From Sulfobacillus thermotolerans (GTDB taxonomy: Bacteria; Bacillota; Sulfobacillia; Sulfobacillales; Sulfobacillaceae): 64,000 nt of DNA. Below are positions 34,168 through 43,513 of the stretch, piece by piece (positions within the stretch are counted from its first letter, which is position 1; each line of letters opens with the position of its first letter). Both the position numbers and the translations under genes were made by a program. The notes under the pieces are model-generated. The model saw nothing but the letters and a program-made list of their open reading frames with translations, had not been told where the DNA came from and did not search any database. The stretch lies in contig CP019454.1 in NCBI GenBank assembly GCA_002951815.1, forward strand, positions 1,054,001-1,118,000, written 5' to 3'.

Positions 34168-35186
34168 AAAAAGTGGTGGACTTGCGCTCAGATACGGTCA
34201 CGAAACCGACGGCGGCCATGCGTGATGCGATGTTTCAGGCGGACGTCGGTGATGATGTCTACGGGGAAGATCCCACCGTGAATCGGTTAGAAGAAGAAAC
34301 GGCTAGACTGTTGGGCAAGGAAGCGAGCCTTTTTGTGCCATCGGGGACGATGGCTAATCAAATCGCTTTGCTAGCTCATACCGAGCGCGGCGATGAGGTT
34401 TTTATCCACCGGGACAATCACATTTATTTTTATGAAGGTGGCGGAGCGGCCATGTGGTCGCAAGCCACCTTTACCCAATTGGCAGGAGAAGAGGGCCTGA
34501 TGGATCCCGAGGAACTGAATGACCGCATCCGCCCAACCAATATCCACCATCCTCGGCCCAGGTTACTGGCTTTAGAAAATACGCATAACCGAGCGGGCGG
34601 CGCGGCGTTATCTCGAGAGCGCATAGCGCCCATCATCCAAGTGGCACGGGCGCATGGTTTGGCCGTTCATCTTGACGGTGCACGGATTGCTAATGCCGCC
34701 GTAGCTTTGGGGGTTTCGATTGCCGTTCTAGCTGCTGATATGGACTCAGTGTCCATGTGTTTGTCGAAAGGATTAGGAGCGCCGGTAGGTTCGGTGTTGG
34801 CCGGACCCAGAGGTTATATTGAGCGGGCGCGTGTCTACCGGAAATGGTTGGGGGGTGGAATGCGGCAAGCTGGCATTTTAGCGGCTGCGGGCTTATATGC
34901 GCTAGAGCACCATATTAATCGGTTGCAGGATGATCATAGACGGGCTAAGCGTCTCGCTGATGCACTGCGCGAACAGGGCTTTTCCGTTAGTTTACCATCG
35001 GTGCCGACAAACATGGTCATGGTCGATCTGGAGCAGCCAGCTGATTTGGCCATTCAATTTCTAGCGCGTCAAGATATCTTGGTGGGCGCCATGGGGCCCA
35101 AACGCTTGCGTTTAGTGACCCATCTTGATGTAAGCGATGCAGATATCGACCGGACAATCGCGGGATTTGTTCAATTGAAAGGCTGA
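34164..35186 (+). CDS. ltaE: Low-specificity threonine aldolase
   Basis: A 340-residue fold-type I PLP enzyme. It begins [13 protein letters not shown] and has [16 protein letters not shown], and the PLP Lys in [14 protein letters not shown] (about residue 201). It cleaves threonine or allo-threonine to glycine and acetaldehyde. The ATG overlaps the thioredoxin stop as ATGA, and its own stop overlaps rarA. The stereo-preference cannot be read from sequence. Confidence 0.88.
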   Translation: MKKVVDLRSDTVTKPTAAMRDAMFQADVGDDVYGEDPTVNRLEEETARLLGKEASLFVPSGTMANQIALLAHTERGDEVFIHRDNHIYFYEGGGAAMWSQATFTQLAGEEGLMDPEELNDRIRPTNIHHPRPRLLALENTHNRAGGAALSRERIAPIIQVARAHGLAVHLDGARIANAAVALGVSIAVLAADMDSVSMCLSKGLGAPVGSVLAGPRGYIERARVYRKWLGGGMRQAGILAAAGLYALEHHINRLQDDHRRAKRLADALREQGFSVSLPSVPTNMVMVDLEQPADLAIQFLARQDILVGAMGPKRLRLVTHLDVSDADIDRTIAGFVQLKG

Positions 35187-36508
35187 TGGCAGTGTCATAC
35201 GATTTGTTTGCACAATCTGGCGACAAGAGTCGTGAAGCACAGGCACCGTTAGCCTGGAAGCTGCGCCCACGAACGTTGGATGACGTCATTGGACACGAAC
35301 ATTTGACGGGACCACAAGGCCTTTTGCGTTCCCTGGTGGCTTCCTCACTGCGCTCCGTTATTTTTCATGGGCCGGCCGGAACGGGGAAAACGACTTTAGC
35401 TCGGATTCTTGCGGATCAAACGCACGCAGCCTTTGCCGCCTTGTCTGCCATTGACATAGGAGTTAAAGAAATTCGGCAAGAGGCGGAACGAGCTAAAGAG
35501 CGTTGGCAATTGCGCGGGTCAGGGACCGTCGTGTTTATTGATGAAATCCACCGTTTAAATCGCTCACAACAAGATGTATTGTTGCCCTTTGTCGAAGATG
35601 GCACATTCGTGTTAATTGGCGCGACCACCGAAAACCCTTGGGTATCGATTAATCGAGCGCTATTGTCCCGCTGTTTGTTGATCGAACTGAAGACTTTAAA
35701 AGTGGAGGCCATTGTTCAAATTTTGGAGCGCGCATGGGCATTGCGGATGACGTGGTGGCATGAGGGGGCCATTGATGATGGCCTCTTTCACCAAATCGCG
35801 GAACGGGTGGGAGGCGATGCTCGGCTAGCATTAAGTACGCTTGAACACATGGCATTATTGGCGGACACGGTGCCAACCAATGTCCTCACGATAGCCTTAG
35901 GTGACCGTGTGCTGGCCTCGAGTGTTCATTATCATGACCGCGCGGGCGACGCGCATTACGATCTCACCTCAGCGTTCATTAAATCAATGCGCGGCTCCGA
36001 TCCCGATGCCGCACTTTATTGGTTTGGGCGCCTCCTCGCAGGGGGAACCGACCCTCGCTATGTCATGCGGCGCATCTTGGTTCATGCTGCGGAGGATGTG
36101 GGATTGGCAGACCCGATGGCTCTTGTGGTGGCTCAAGCGGCGTGGACGGCGCTTGAAGCGGTGGGCCTTCCCGAAGCGCGTATTCCCATGGCTCAAGCCG
36201 TCTTGTACATTGCGTCGGCTGCCAAATCTAATTCGGTGGTCACAGCACTGGCGGAACTGGACAGTGCCCTCGAACGTTGGCCTCAGGCAGCGGTGCCTAG
36301 CTACTTACGCGACAAACATTATGCTCCGATGGGTGCCAGCTCTGCTCTTTATCAATATCCTCATGATTTTCCTATGCACTATGTTGACCAAGCCTATTTA
36401 CCCGATGAAATGGCAGGCTTACGCCTATACCATCCTTCAGACCAAGGTTCTGAAAGAGTGCGTGCCCAGAAGTTAGCGGCGCTTCGTCAAGGGCGCCATA
36501 ATATCTGA
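35186..36508 (+). CDS. rarA: Replication-associated recombination AAA+ ATPase RarA
   Basis: The 440-residue clamp-loader-like AAA+ protein has Walker A GPAGTGKTT (about residue 59), Walker B VFIDEIHRLN, sensor 1 GATTENP, and the C-terminal MgsA/RarA oligomerisation domain with PSYLRDKHYAPMG near the end. It acts at stalled replication forks. The TGATG overlap with threonine aldolase shows coupling. Its place after 6S RNA follows the B. subtilis yrvN locus. Confidence 0.92.
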   Translation: MAVSYDLFAQSGDKSREAQAPLAWKLRPRTLDDVIGHEHLTGPQGLLRSLVASSLRSVIFHGPAGTGKTTLARILADQTHAAFAALSAIDIGVKEIRQEAERAKERWQLRGSGTVVFIDEIHRLNRSQQDVLLPFVEDGTFVLIGATTENPWVSINRALLSRCLLIELKTLKVEAIVQILERAWALRMTWWHEGAIDDGLFHQIAERVGGDARLALSTLEHMALLADTVPTNVLTIALGDRVLASSVHYHDRAGDAHYDLTSAFIKSMRGSDPDAALYWFGRLLAGGTDPRYVMRRILVHAAEDVGLADPMALVVAQAAWTALEAVGLPEARIPMAQAVLYIASAAKSNSVVTALAELDSALERWPQAAVPSYLRDKHYAPMGASSALYQYPHDFPMHYVDQAYLPDEMAGLRLYHPSDQGSERVRAQKLAALRQGRHNI

Positions 36509-36627
36509 ATCTTTTGCCTAAAAACACAAAAGAAATTACACAAATCGGGTTAGGTTATACTTTAAACGTCTTGAAGCTGCCACATGACACATCGGTAGCA
36601 ACAAAACGCTGTCAAGAGGGGGTTGCC

Positions 36628-37383
36628 ATGGCACAGACAAGCCAACCCGGCGTCAATCATCCCAAACCTCGCTTCGGGAAGATGCCCTATTGGGTGGAGC
36701 CGGTTTTTACACTAATCGCATTTAGCGGATTTGTGATTTATGCGTTATGGGAAGTGTTATTTCATAACACGGGAACGTATCACAATTATGTGTCACCGTT
36801 TTTTTCACCGGACATTGCTGGGTGGTTGGGAGTTCACATCTTAACCGCGTTGTATGTCGCGTGGATGCCATTTGTTTTTCGTTTCTCGTGCTATTACTAC
36901 CGTAAAGAGTATTATCGTGCCTTTACATTCCATCCATTTGGCTGTGCGGTCCCAGAACCCAAATCGCATCAGACGCGTCCCTATAAAGGGGAATGGAAAA
37001 TCAATAACTTGCATCGCTATACGTGGTTTTTAGCGGTGTTCGTCTTAATCTTTTTGTGGAAAGATGTCGTGCAAGCGTTTATATTCCCTAACGGCTTTGG
37101 CGTGGGCGTGGGGTCTTTGATTTTGCTGGTGAATGCGATTTTGCTAACCGGCTACACGTTTTCGTGCCATGCGTGGCGCAATATGATTGGCGGCCGTAAG
37201 GACTGCTTTTCGTGTACAGCACATGGTAAAAAGCCTGTAAGCTATGGCATTTGGCGCCGTGTATCGGCCTTAAACGTCTTTCACGGCTGGTGGGCTTGGG
37301 CTTCGATGTTCTCTGTATGGATTGCCGACTTATACGTGCGCTTGCTTATTATGGGCGTAATTCACGATGTGAGGTTATTCTGA
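36628..37383 (+). CDS. sdhC: Succinate dehydrogenase membrane anchor (Sdh1-like, single subunit)
   Basis: A 251-residue membrane protein with about five hydrophobic segments, several conserved His, and a tail containing FSCHAWRNMIGGRKDCFSC, a pair of Cys groups. It does not resemble the usual SdhC/SdhD pair. The order anchor - flavoprotein - iron-sulfur protein and the size recall mycobacterial Sdh1 (Rv0249c-Rv0247c). AAGAGGGGG precedes ATG 36628. The stop overlaps sdhA as TGATG. It would pass electrons to the quinone; heme content is unclear. Confidence 0.75.
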   Translation: MAQTSQPGVNHPKPRFGKMPYWVEPVFTLIAFSGFVIYALWEVLFHNTGTYHNYVSPFFSPDIAGWLGVHILTALYVAWMPFVFRFSCYYYRKEYYRAFTFHPFGCAVPEPKSHQTRPYKGEWKINNLHRYTWFLAVFVLIFLWKDVVQAFIFPNGFGVGVGSLILLVNAILLTGYTFSCHAWRNMIGGRKDCFSCTAHGKKPVSYGIWRRVSALNVFHGWWAWASMFSVWIADLYVRLLIMGVIHDVRLF

Positions 37384-39164
37384 TGAATATCGAGACGATG
37401 GAAACCCATGCATTTGATGTGTTGGTATTAGGATCCGGAGGCGCTGGATTGCGCGCTGCGGTGGAAGCGGCTTCTGAGGGTGGAGTCTCTGTGGCCATTG
37501 TCGGGAAATCATTGTTAGGCAAAGCGCATACGGTCATGGCTGAAGGCGGAGCGGCAGCGTCCATCGGCAACGTGGATGCCCCAGATAGCTGGCAAACGCA
37601 CTTTTATGACACGATGAAAAGCGGCCATTATATCAATAATTACCGGACGGTCGAAGTGTTTGCCAAAGAAGCACCGGCACGCGTACTGGAGCTTGAGCAG
37701 TGGGGAGCGGTATTTGACCGGACGCCGGAAGGTCGGATTATGCAAAGAGCTTTTGGTGGGCACTCTTTCCGCCGCTTAGCCCATATTGGTGACCGGACAG
37801 GGATGGAGCTTTTGCGAACGCTGCAGTATAAGGCGATTTCTATGGATATCAAGGTATTCCAGGAAGTGACGATTACTCGACTCCTTATGGATGGGAGCCG
37901 CGTGGCAGGAGCTATGGGTTACTACCGGGCCGATGGTCATTTCATTCTCCTTAAAGCTAAGGCGATTGTCTTAGCGACCGGTGGTTGGGGCAAAGTGTAC
38001 AAGGTGACATCAAACTCTTGGGAAAGTACCGGCGATGGGGCGGCTATGGCGTACCGGATCGGAGCCGATTTGAAGGATATGGAAATGGTGCAGTTCCATC
38101 CAACGGGGATGGTCTGGCCTCCGGGCGTGGCGGGTTTACTGGTCACGGAAGGAGTGCGTGGCGAAGGTGGGTTGCTCTATAATTCTGAAAAAGAGCGCTT
38201 CATGAAGCGTTATGATCCAGAGCGTCAAGAATTGTCAACGCGTGATGTTGTGGCTCGGTCCATCTTTAAGGAAGTCCAAGCCGGACGGGGCACACCCCAT
38301 GGGGGCGCATGGCTCGATATCAGTCACAAGAAAGCCGACTTTATTAAACAAAAGTTGCCTGGCATGTACGAGCAGATTCTTACCTTAGGGGATATCGACA
38401 TTACGAAGCAACCCTTTGAGGTGGCACCTACGTGTCATTACCAAATGGGCGGGGTGCAAGCACACGCCGAAACCTGTGCAACAACGGTGCCTGGGCTGTT
38501 TGCCGCGGGAGAGGTGGCTTGTGGATTGCACGGCGCCAACCGGCTGGGCGGAAATTCCCTCGCGGATATCCTCGTCTTTGGCCGCCGTGCAGGTATTGCG
38601 GCGCGTGATTATGCTACCTCTCTTAAGAAGGCTCCTGAGATTGATGACACGCAAGTGGAGGCTGAGGTGGCAAGGATTTTGGAGCCATTTAATCGCCCTG
38701 ACGGGGAAAATCCCTATGCGATTCATCAAGAGCTGCAAGAAGCCATGTCGACCCATGCGGCCATTGTACGTTCGGAAGACGATCTAAAGGTCGGACTCAA
38801 TAAGATCCTCTCCCTTAAGGAACGCGCGAAACGGATGGGAATTAAAGGCGGACGAGTCTACAATCCGGGATGGCATGCAGTGTTCGATGTCGAAAATATG
38901 CTGCTTTTGAGCGAGCTCATTGTCCGGGGCGCCCTTGAACGGAAAGAAAGCCGTGGCGGACACTGGCGTTCTGACTATCCAGACGAGCTGCCGGAGATGG
39001 GGAAATGGAATTTTGTCCATCAATATTCTGAGGACGGAGACCGTATTACGCGGGTCCCAGTACCCGAAATGCCTCCGGAATTGGCGGAGATCTGCGCTCG
39101 TCCCGTCGCGCCCGGCCGAGAAAAGGTTGCGGGATCGTCTCAAGTTCCACCAAGAAAGGAGTAG
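37383..39164 (+). CDS. sdhA: Succinate dehydrogenase/fumarate reductase flavoprotein
   Basis: The 593-residue flavoprotein has the N-terminal FAD fold LGSGGAGLRAAVEA (about residue 16), His49 in GKAHTVMAEGG for covalent FAD, QFHPTGM and GVRGEGG for substrate binding, and LGGNSLADILVFGRRAG near 393. It oxidises succinate or reduces fumarate. It overlaps the anchor gene and lies 5 nt from sdhB, forming an sdhCAB operon. A longer reading starting at 37251 lies inside sdhC and was rejected. Confidence 0.92.
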   Translation: MNIETMETHAFDVLVLGSGGAGLRAAVEAASEGGVSVAIVGKSLLGKAHTVMAEGGAAASIGNVDAPDSWQTHFYDTMKSGHYINNYRTVEVFAKEAPARVLELEQWGAVFDRTPEGRIMQRAFGGHSFRRLAHIGDRTGMELLRTLQYKAISMDIKVFQEVTITRLLMDGSRVAGAMGYYRADGHFILLKAKAIVLATGGWGKVYKVTSNSWESTGDGAAMAYRIGADLKDMEMVQFHPTGMVWPPGVAGLLVTEGVRGEGGLLYNSEKERFMKRYDPERQELSTRDVVARSIFKEVQAGRGTPHGGAWLDISHKKADFIKQKLPGMYEQILTLGDIDITKQPFEVAPTCHYQMGGVQAHAETCATTVPGLFAAGEVACGLHGANRLGGNSLADILVFGRRAGIAARDYATSLKKAPEIDDTQVEAEVARILEPFNRPDGENPYAIHQELQEAMSTHAAIVRSEDDLKVGLNKILSLKERAKRMGIKGGRVYNPGWHAVFDVENMLLLSELIVRGALERKESRGGHWRSDYPDELPEMGKWNFVHQYSEDGDRITRVPVPEMPPELAEICARPVAPGREKVAGSSQVPPRKE

Positions 39165-39169
39165 TCGCC

Positions 39170-39922
39170 ATGGCTGATGAGTTTATCCTCAGCATCTTTC
39201 GGGGTGATGCTGACGGAGGCCAAGAAGTTGAATACCGAGTGCCGCGCGTAGAAGGCATGGTGGTGTTAGACGCGGTGCACCATGTTCAAGCCCATGAAGC
39301 GCAAGATTTAGCCGTTCGCTGGAACTGTAAAGCGGCCCATTGCGGTTCCTGTTCGGCGGAGATCAATGGTGTCCCGAAACTCATGTGCAAAACGCGTCTT
39401 GATGAGTACGAAGGCCAAACGGTTCACATTCAACCGATGAAGACGTTTCCAATCATTAAGGATTTGGTGACCGATGTGTCGTGGAATTATGAGGTCGCCA
39501 AAAAAATTCCTGCATTTCACCCCACGGTGGCGGCGCCATTCCGCATGCAGCAATGGGATGTGGACCGCATTCAGGAATTTCATCATTGCATTGAATGTTT
39601 TCTGTGCCAAGATGTCTGTCATGTGCTGAGAGACCATCAGGAGAAAAGTCAGTACTACGGACCGCGGTTTATGGTGAAGATGGCTGAATTTGAAATGCAC
39701 CCCATGGACCGCGCGGACCGGATTCCTCAAATTAAAAACGAGGGCGGAATTGGTCTGTGCAACGTGACGAAATGCTGTACGAGTGTTTGCCCACAGCATA
39801 TTCATATTACCGACAACGCTATTATCCCGTTGAAAGAGCGAGTGGCTGATCGCTATTACGACCCGATTCGAAACTTTTTCCGCAAGCTCGGCGGAAAAGG
39901 AGACGAGTCGCAGCCCGAATAA
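39170..39922 (+). CDS. sdhB: Succinate dehydrogenase iron-sulfur subunit
   Basis: A 250-residue protein with three clusters: [2Fe-2S] in CKAAHCGSC ... C (about residues 51-74), [4Fe-4S] in CIECFLCQDVC (about 139-149), and a third in CNVTKCCTSVCP (about 198-209). The last carries an extra Cys next to the second ligand compared with the common C-x5-C-x3-CP. It passes electrons from SdhA to the membrane anchor. A strong terminator follows the stop. Confidence 0.92.
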   Translation: MADEFILSIFRGDADGGQEVEYRVPRVEGMVVLDAVHHVQAHEAQDLAVRWNCKAAHCGSCSAEINGVPKLMCKTRLDEYEGQTVHIQPMKTFPIIKDLVTDVSWNYEVAKKIPAFHPTVAAPFRMQQWDVDRIQEFHHCIECFLCQDVCHVLRDHQEKSQYYGPRFMVKMAEFEMHPMDRADRIPQIKNEGGIGLCNVTKCCTSVCPQHIHITDNAIIPLKERVADRYYDPIRNFFRKLGGKGDESQPE

Positions 39923-39936
39923 GGTATACCAATATG

Positions 39937-39969
39937 AACCGCCAACGCTCAAAGAGCGTTGGCGGTTTT
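39937..39969 (+). terminator. Terminator after sdhCAB
   Basis: AACCGCCAACGCTC (39937-39950) pairs with GAGCGTTGGCGGTT (39954-39967) around AAA, followed by a short T-run. It can also act on the convergent MFS transcript. Confidence 0.9.
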
Positions 39970-39995
39970 GCTATATCCAGATGAGAAAGGTTGGT

Positions 39996-41219
39996 TTATG
40001 CGCCCACCGCAGATTTTTTCTTGGCTTTGCCGGCGATTTTCAAGGTGCCCAAGGTTCCTAAAGCGCTAAATAGTGTCACATAAGCCAAAGCCCATTGGTC
40101 ACGAGCGCTAATATCCAGGCCCGGCCCCGCCGACAGAAGAAATCCGATGCCCCAAGGAACACACACGGCGGAAAGAAATCCTGCGGTATTCGCTATGCCG
40201 GAGGCCAGCCCAATATTGTTGGAAGTAAAGGTATCGCGGATGACGGCAAACGTCAAAACACTGGCTCCGTTGGCAAACCCGAGAACAAGAAATATCGCGG
40301 CGAGAATAAACCGGGGTAAAATCGGCGCAAAGGCTGCAAAAGTGCCCCAGGCGAGAACGTCGACAATGCCGACTAAGAGATAAGGGATCTTACGTCCGAA
40401 CCGATCCGACAAAGGCCCGACAATCGGCCCCGCCATTAGTGAACCCAAAAGGGCAAGGGCCAAGTAATACCCGCCTTGAACGGCATTCATTCCATACAGG
40501 GTATGGAGCATAGGTATGGCAAATAGGCTGGCAAAACCCAAAAAAGGCCCCATGAATCCCCAGTGTGCCAGGATAGGAGCCATCATATCCCATGGCTTGT
40601 GGAAGACGGTCTGGATGTTGGGACGATAAAGACCGGTAGCTAATGGGGGACGCACGGGGGTGGTGTGCTCTAAAAGCCAGGCGCTAAGGAGCGAGACCAC
40701 GACTAAGACGACGCCTAAGGCCACAAAAGGCTCACGATATCCGTCGCGTGCAATCCACCAAGCCAAGGGAAATGTCGAGAGTATGGCGCCCAAATTGCCG
40801 GACATGCCGACAAAGCCTAGGATGCGTCCACAAACTCCCGCGTCATACCATTTCCCTAACACGAGGACAATGTTTAACCAGACCATGGCGTCTCCAATTC
40901 CTACGATAACACGTGAGAAGATAATGGCATGAAAAGAGGTGCTGGTACCAAACAGGATCGTACCTAAACCGTCACAAAAGGCGCCCAAGGCAAGGAGGCG
41001 TTCCGGATGCATGCGCACCGCAAACAATCCCACGGGAATTTGTAACGCCGCATAGGTTAAGTATTGGGCGACTGTCATGAGGGATAGGGTGGTAGGCGCA
41101 ATTGCATACTGCTCCATTAATTTTTGGGCAATGAGGCCAGGACCTGTTCGCTGCATAAATACTAGACAATACATCGCTGAGACGGTTACGAAAATCAACC
41201 AAGCTGTTGAGCGTTTCAC
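39996..41219 (-). CDS. Major facilitator superfamily transporter
   Basis: The 407-residue protein has twelve predicted membrane helices and the MFS loop motif GPLSDRFGRKIPYL between helices 8 and 9 (about residues 260-273). The substrate is unknown. The start is GTG 41219; AAAGGA lies upstream but at the rather long distance of 13 nt. The IS607-family element ends only 19 bp before this start and runs in the same direction, so the natural promoter has probably been displaced and transcription may come from the element. Confidence 0.8.
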   Translation of the reverse strand: MKRSTAWLIFVTVSAMYCLVFMQRTGPGLIAQKLMEQYAIAPTTLSLMTVAQYLTYAALQIPVGLFAVRMHPERLLALGAFCDGLGTILFGTSTSFHAIIFSRVIVGIGDAMVWLNIVLVLGKWYDAGVCGRILGFVGMSGNLGAILSTFPLAWWIARDGYREPFVALGVVLVVVSLLSAWLLEHTTPVRPPLATGLYRPNIQTVFHKPWDMMAPILAHWGFMGPFLGFASLFAIPMLHTLYGMNAVQGGYYLALALLGSLMAGPIVGPLSDRFGRKIPYLLVGIVDVLAWGTFAAFAPILPRFILAAIFLVLGFANGASVLTFAVIRDTFTSNNIGLASGIANTAGFLSAVCVPWGIGFLLSAGPGLDISARDQWALAYVTLFSALGTLGTLKIAGKAKKKSAVGA

Positions 41220-41238
41220 AAATGTTTTATCGTCCTTT

Positions 41239-41460
41239 CCGTTCTGATGGACTTATCCAAGTCTGATCATCGTTAATCAATTGATCAAACGGAGCCACCT
41301 TCCTGTGTCATCATGCCACCGCTTCTTAGGGCCATTGGCCGGTCGTCCACGGGCGGGCACTCCACAGGCTGTCACCGAGCAGGTCTGCCGTCAGGCAGAC
41401 ACGGGTGAGGAGCTCCTCACCGAACTCTCGGCCACGGTTCGCAAATTGATCGCCGCATTG
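41239..41460 (-). ncRNA. Candidate omega-RNA (reRNA) region of IS copy 1
   Basis: The 3' end of tnpB and the element end are rich in hairpins. GGTGAGGAGCTCCTCACC is a perfect 18-bp palindrome (41404-41421) and GTCTGCC-TGAC-GGCAGAC (41383-41400) encloses the tnpB stop. IS605/IS607 TnpB proteins use an RNA from this place, with a guide copied from the flanking DNA. Here the guide would be AAAGGACGATAAAACATTTG, which spans the MFS ribosome-binding site. The RNA limits are inferred. Confidence 0.4.
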
Positions 41461-42578
41461 ATGTCGCGGTCGTGGTGTGTGTGACATTCTGGGCACGTCC
41501 ACTCCCGCATAGCGAGCGGCATTTTCGGCATTTTGTATCCACACGCGGAACACGTTTTGCTGCTCGGATACCAACGGCTCACGATGACCACCGTTTTCCC
41601 GCATTGGGCCGCTTTGTATGCGAGTTGCCGACGGAATTCCCCAAAGCCCATATCAGCAATCGCCCGGGCGAGAGGATGATTTTTGAGCATCCCGGCGACG
41701 TTCAGGTCCTCGATGGCCATGACATCGAAGCGCTGCACGAGATCGGTGGTCAGTTGGTGTAACGCATCCGCCCGGATATTCGCAATCCGCGCATGGCGTC
41801 GGGCCATGCGCCGCTGCGTCTTTCGCATATTCTGGGACAAGGGCATGGGCATCCCTTTCGGGGTGGGCTGGCCGGGCTGAAGCCCGGCGCGGACTTTGGC
41901 GACTTCCATCTGGCGACTGAATTGTTTCGATAACCGCCGAAGCTGTGCCAAGGCGTCCGCATAGGCTTTCGGTCCCACGATCTTCTCTCCGGTCGAGAGC
42001 GTCGCCAACGCCGACACGCCCAAATCCACGCCGACTACCGCTTGGCGTTCGCGGCGGACACTGGGGGGATCGGGAAGTTCGACGGTGACGCTCAAAAACC
42101 AGCGATCAGCGGTCCGCGACACGGTGCCTGCTACCACTGTGCCGAGAAATCGCAACGGTTCGTGCATGCGCACCCAGCCTAATTTGGGAATATGCACTTT
42201 TTGCCCTTTGACCGTGAATGGGTCGTTGGTGAGCGTAAAGCTGTCGTGTCGGCCCTTTTTCTTAAACGTGGGATACTCGGCGATCCCCGCAAAGAAATTC
42301 TTGAACGCTTGACCCAAGTGCATAATCGCCATCTGGGGGGCGTTCTTGGTAACCTCCAGCATCCAGGGGAAGGCGTCGCGCTTGAGTGCATTGAGTTGAC
42401 GCCGCAGAGCGGCTTCGGTCGGCTTGGGCAACGTAGGATCGGCTTTCCATGCGTCGAACTGTTGTTGCCACTGATCCAAGGCCCAATTGTACGCGAAACG
42501 GGCCGTCCCGGCGGCCTTGCGGAAATACGTCTCTTGAACGTTATTCGGGTCGAGCGCAATCTTATGGGCCAGAATCAT
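41391..42578 (-). CDS. tnpB: TnpB RNA-guided nuclease, IS607 element copy 1
   Basis: The 395-residue TnpB has an intact split RuvC site: Asp185 in VGVDLGVSA, Glu290 in MAIEDLNVAGM and Asp372 in DRDINAAINL. A four-Cys zinc finger lies between (Cys343, 346, 362, 365). The N-terminal AYNWALDQW motif is complete. TnpB uses an omega-RNA to cut DNA at the excised site and so keeps the element in the population. The start overlaps tnpA by 4 nt. The active residues argue against a repurposed, dead TnpB. Confidence 0.92.
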   Translation of the reverse strand: MILAHKIALDPNNVQETYFRKAAGTARFAYNWALDQWQQQFDAWKADPTLPKPTEAALRRQLNALKRDAFPWMLEVTKNAPQMAIMHLGQAFKNFFAGIAEYPTFKKKGRHDSFTLTNDPFTVKGQKVHIPKLGWVRMHEPLRFLGTVVAGTVSRTADRWFLSVTVELPDPPSVRRERQAVVGVDLGVSALATLSTGEKIVGPKAYADALAQLRRLSKQFSRQMEVAKVRAGLQPGQPTPKGMPMPLSQNMRKTQRRMARRHARIANIRADALHQLTTDLVQRFDVMAIEDLNVAGMLKNHPLARAIADMGFGEFRRQLAYKAAQCGKTVVIVSRWYPSSKTCSACGYKMPKMPLAMREWTCPECHTHHDRDINAAINLRTVAESSVRSSSPVSA

Positions 42579-43204
42579 GATGACGCCTCCTCCACGGCGT
42601 GTTTCACGCCGTCGAGCAATTTTTGGTTCTTGCGGGAGCGGCTGTCGTAGAGCCGAGCCGAAAACACGGTGATTATTTCGAGGACGTCTTGAGCCAGCTC
42701 TTCCTCAAAGGTCGTGTCCTCGCCTTGATTGAGAATCACAACCTCCACCTGCTTGGCTTCGCAGATCGCAAAGACGAGCTCCGCCCCAAAGCGCAAGAGA
42801 CGGTCCTTATGGGTCACAACCAGCCGACCGACCCGGTCGGCGAGGATGTCATTTAAGAGGCGCTTGAGACCCTTTTTGTGATAATTCATCCCGGATCCGA
42901 GATCCGCCACGACCTCAAAGGTCCACCCTTGACGGGCACAATAGATCTCCAGCACGTGCTTTTGCCGCTCCAGATCGTCTTTCTGGTCGTGGCTCGATAC
43001 GCGGGCATAGGCGACGGTTTTGCGACGCGGGCTGCGTCGGTGAAACTGGTCAGGTCGCAACCGGGCCAAGTCGTAACGCCGATACCCACCCGCTGTGCGT
43101 TCATCGGGCAACAACGTTCCTTCGTGGTCCCATCGACGTAACGTCGATGGGGTCACACCTAAAAATTCCGCCGCTTCACGAATGCCGACAAGTTTTCTAT
43201 GCAT
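42575..43204 (-). CDS. tnpA: IS607-family serine recombinase TnpA, copy 1
   Basis: A 209-residue protein with an N-terminal MerR-like helix-turn-helix (GIREAAEFLGVTPSTLRRWD) and a serine resolvase domain with the nucleophile in YARVSSHDQ (about Ser70) and ERQ. This order, DNA-binding domain first, defines IS607 TnpA. ATG 43204 is used; it lies only a few bases after a -10-like TATAAT, so the message may be nearly leaderless. It differs from copy 2 at residues 26, 60, 137 and 187. Confidence 0.92.
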   Translation of the reverse strand: MHRKLVGIREAAEFLGVTPSTLRRWDHEGTLLPDERTAGGYRRYDLARLRPDQFHRRSPRRKTVAYARVSSHDQKDDLERQKHVLEIYCARQGWTFEVVADLGSGMNYHKKGLKRLLNDILADRVGRLVVTHKDRLLRFGAELVFAICEAKQVEVVILNQGEDTTFEEELAQDVLEIITVFSARLYDSRSRKNQKLLDGVKHAVEEASS

Positions 43205-43391
43205 ACCTAAATTATACAATAATGGGTAACCATAGGTAAACTTTTAGCAAACTGTTAAAACCCTGCACGATAAAGCGCAGGCAGAGCCTCCTTCCCAGTA
43301 CTATAGCAGATTTCTTAAGGCGGCTGTGCAATGGCGTTGGAGACGGGAATGTGAAAAACATCACGAATATCCCGGGCATGTGTGCAGCTAT

Positions 43392-43419
43392 TTGACGAAT
43401 GGTGGTAAAATATTAATAA
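43392..43419 (+). promoter_or_regulatory. Possible promoter upstream of the Rrf2/CymR gene
   Basis: TTGACG (43392-43397) and TAATAA (43414-43419) are 16 nt apart. The transcript would run straight into the terminator-like hairpin at 43474-43513. Confidence 0.4.
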
Positions 43420-43473
43420 CGAATCCGTTTATGGCTGCGGGATTACGGAGAGGATGAGCTTCTTCATAATGCG

Positions 43474-43513
43474 GACAAAGTAGTGCTTTATGACTAGTTA
43501 CTTTGTCGTTTTT
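43474..43513 (+). terminator. Terminator-like hairpin in the Rrf2/CymR leader
   Basis: GACAAAGTA (43474-43482) pairs with TACTTTGTC (43499-43507) over a 16-nt loop and is followed by GTTTTT. It lies 104 bp before the Rrf2 start, so it may attenuate transcription or end a small RNA. Confidence 0.6.

Larger units (their letters stand above)
41239..43264 (-). mobile_element. IS607-family element, copy 1
   Basis: A 2,026-bp element encoding a serine-recombinase TnpA and a TnpB. Its limits come from comparison with the second copy at 54098-56123: the two match from AGGGTTTTAACAG at the tnpA end to CATCAGAACGG at the tnpB end, and then differ. No target duplication is seen, as expected for IS607-type transposition at GG dinucleotides. 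The copies are of equal length and differ at eight amino-acid positions plus at least one non-coding base. Confidence 0.92.

Noticed and set aside
37251-37383. A longer SdhA beginning inside sdhC
   Set aside because: The extra N-terminus reads an alternative frame of the anchor gene; ATG 37383 fits the FAD-fold start and couples to the sdhC stop.
39308-39952. A 214-residue minus-strand frame opposite sdhB
   Set aside because: It is the complement of a gene with three clear iron-sulfur motifs and extends over the terminator; there is no ribosome-binding site.
41391-42578. TnpB as a nuclease-dead TldR-type repressor
   Set aside because: All three RuvC acidic residues and the zinc finger are intact, so a dead repressor is unlikely.
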